From NCBI GenBank assembly GCA_041485845.1, contig JBGPKH010000662.1:1-5036 (forward strand): a DNA stretch of 5,036 nucleotides. The letters run 5' to 3'. Each line of letters opens with the position of its first letter. The first letter of the stretch is position 1. The position numbers were made by a program, and so were the translations under genes. A model generated the notes under the pieces. The model did no database searches. It was given only the letters and a program-made list of their open reading frames with translations, and was not told the DNA's origin. Below, piece by piece: positions 4,557-5,036 of the stretch. This DNA comes from OMOG01 sp041485845. GTDB taxonomy: Bacteria > Acidobacteriota > Terriglobia > Bryobacterales > Bryobacteraceae.

Positions 4557-5036
4557 TCTGAGCACCGGCGATTTGATCGTGCCACAGACTGTTTTTCGGG
4601 TATTGATGTAGGTGAAGAAATTGGTGCCGTCGTAGACCAGGGCGCGGAGATCCACTTGAAACCGCTGGATGAGGCGCTGGGTGATTTGCTTTTCGCATTC
4701 GAGGACGTGATCGGCGGTGACCAGATCCATATGGTTCCAAAAGCCCTGTGAAGACAGCGCGGCCGGATCGGCGGGCAGCAGGCGAGTCAGAACAGTTTGC
4801 CGGTACCAGTCGGCGAATTGCAGTTTGCTGGAGGGGGACACCGCGCGGTTGATCGCTGCCAGCAGCAAGTATTGCCCGATGGAGAGGCCCTGATGGCGTT
4901 TGGCCGGAAGGATGGAATCGAGCAACTGGACCAGCTCCAAACGCTGCGCGATGTCGAACAGGGCGGCGGCATCACCGAAAGCGGCCACCTCGGTTTCGAG
5001 CGGTTGGGGCGGCAGTTGGGACCGCTCGGCGGCGGC
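4518..5036 (-). pseudogene. IS1634-type transposase, C-terminally truncated (start beyond window)
   Basis: The frame is open from the right edge to a TAA at 4518-4520, giving 172 visible residues. The first 146 look like the N-terminal half of an IS1634-like (IS4-superfamily) transposase: AAFGDAAALFDIAQRLELVQLLDSILP, then LSIGQYLLLAAINRAVSPSSK, FADWYRQTVL, QGFWNHMDLVTADHVL and finally LVYDGTNFFTYINT. The Asp in YDGT (codon about 4629-4631) is the likely first catalytic residue. The expected continuation (ser/arg-rich linker, GHSKQKRxDLRQ, second Asp, Glu) is absent. From about base 4598 the frame reads RKTVCGTIKSPVL..., which is the antisense of the DUF6788 gene end and its trailer. Relatives have roughly 500-600 residues, so most of the catalytic domain is gone and the copy should be inactive. 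The GTG at 4988 is an internal valine, not a start. Confidence 0.85.

Overview
The window is high-GC bacterial DNA. It holds one ordinary chromosomal gene and one tRNA, surrounded by pieces of at least four mobile elements. The GC-rich coding style and the mix of ISAzo13-, IS1380- and IS1634-type transposases would suit an Acidobacteriota genome (Solibacter/Bryobacter-like) or a similar soil bacterium. That placement is an inference from overall style; no marker gene fixes it.

Region by region: (1) bases 1-136 are the 3' end of an ISAzo13-family transposase gene followed by a 7-bp stem-loop. (2) Bases 232-1395 (minus) encode a complete long-form AlaX alanyl-tRNA editing hydrolase, with both halves of its zinc site and a C-terminal DHHA1-like domain. 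A short decamer repeat lies just upstream of its start. (3) Bases 1505-1581 (plus) are a complete tRNA-Arg(ACG) with encoded CCA. (4) About 100 bp downstream, in the same direction, is the N-terminal part of a tyrosine-recombinase integrase (1683-2372). It has lost its whole catalytic domain. This is the usual layout of a genomic island or prophage inserted at a tRNA 3' end. (5) The integrase is broken at about base 2349 by an IS1380-family element, whose apparently intact 504-aa DDE transposase is read on the minus strand (2590-4104). (6) To the right of the IS1380 element lies a small cysteine-rich DUF6788-type gene (4188-4556, plus). It runs tail-to-tail into the N-terminal part of an IS1634-type transposase (4518-5036, minus) that has lost its C-terminal catalytic portion and continues past the right edge.

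Functionally, only AlaX and tRNA-Arg look like host housekeeping genes. AlaX clears tRNA-Ala mischarged with Ser or Gly, and its closeness to a tRNA-Arg gene does not imply a shared pathway. Everything right of base 1581 looks like an island-entry region worn down by nested IS insertion and deletion. The rest of the integrase does not reappear to the right of the IS1380 element, so more than a simple insertion happened. The points most worth a second look are a perfect 18-bp palindrome over the predicted promoter of the IS1380 transposase, the mismatch between the two IS1380 ends, and the antisense overlap of the DUF6788 gene with the broken IS1634 gene. I found no convincing new defence or metabolic system.
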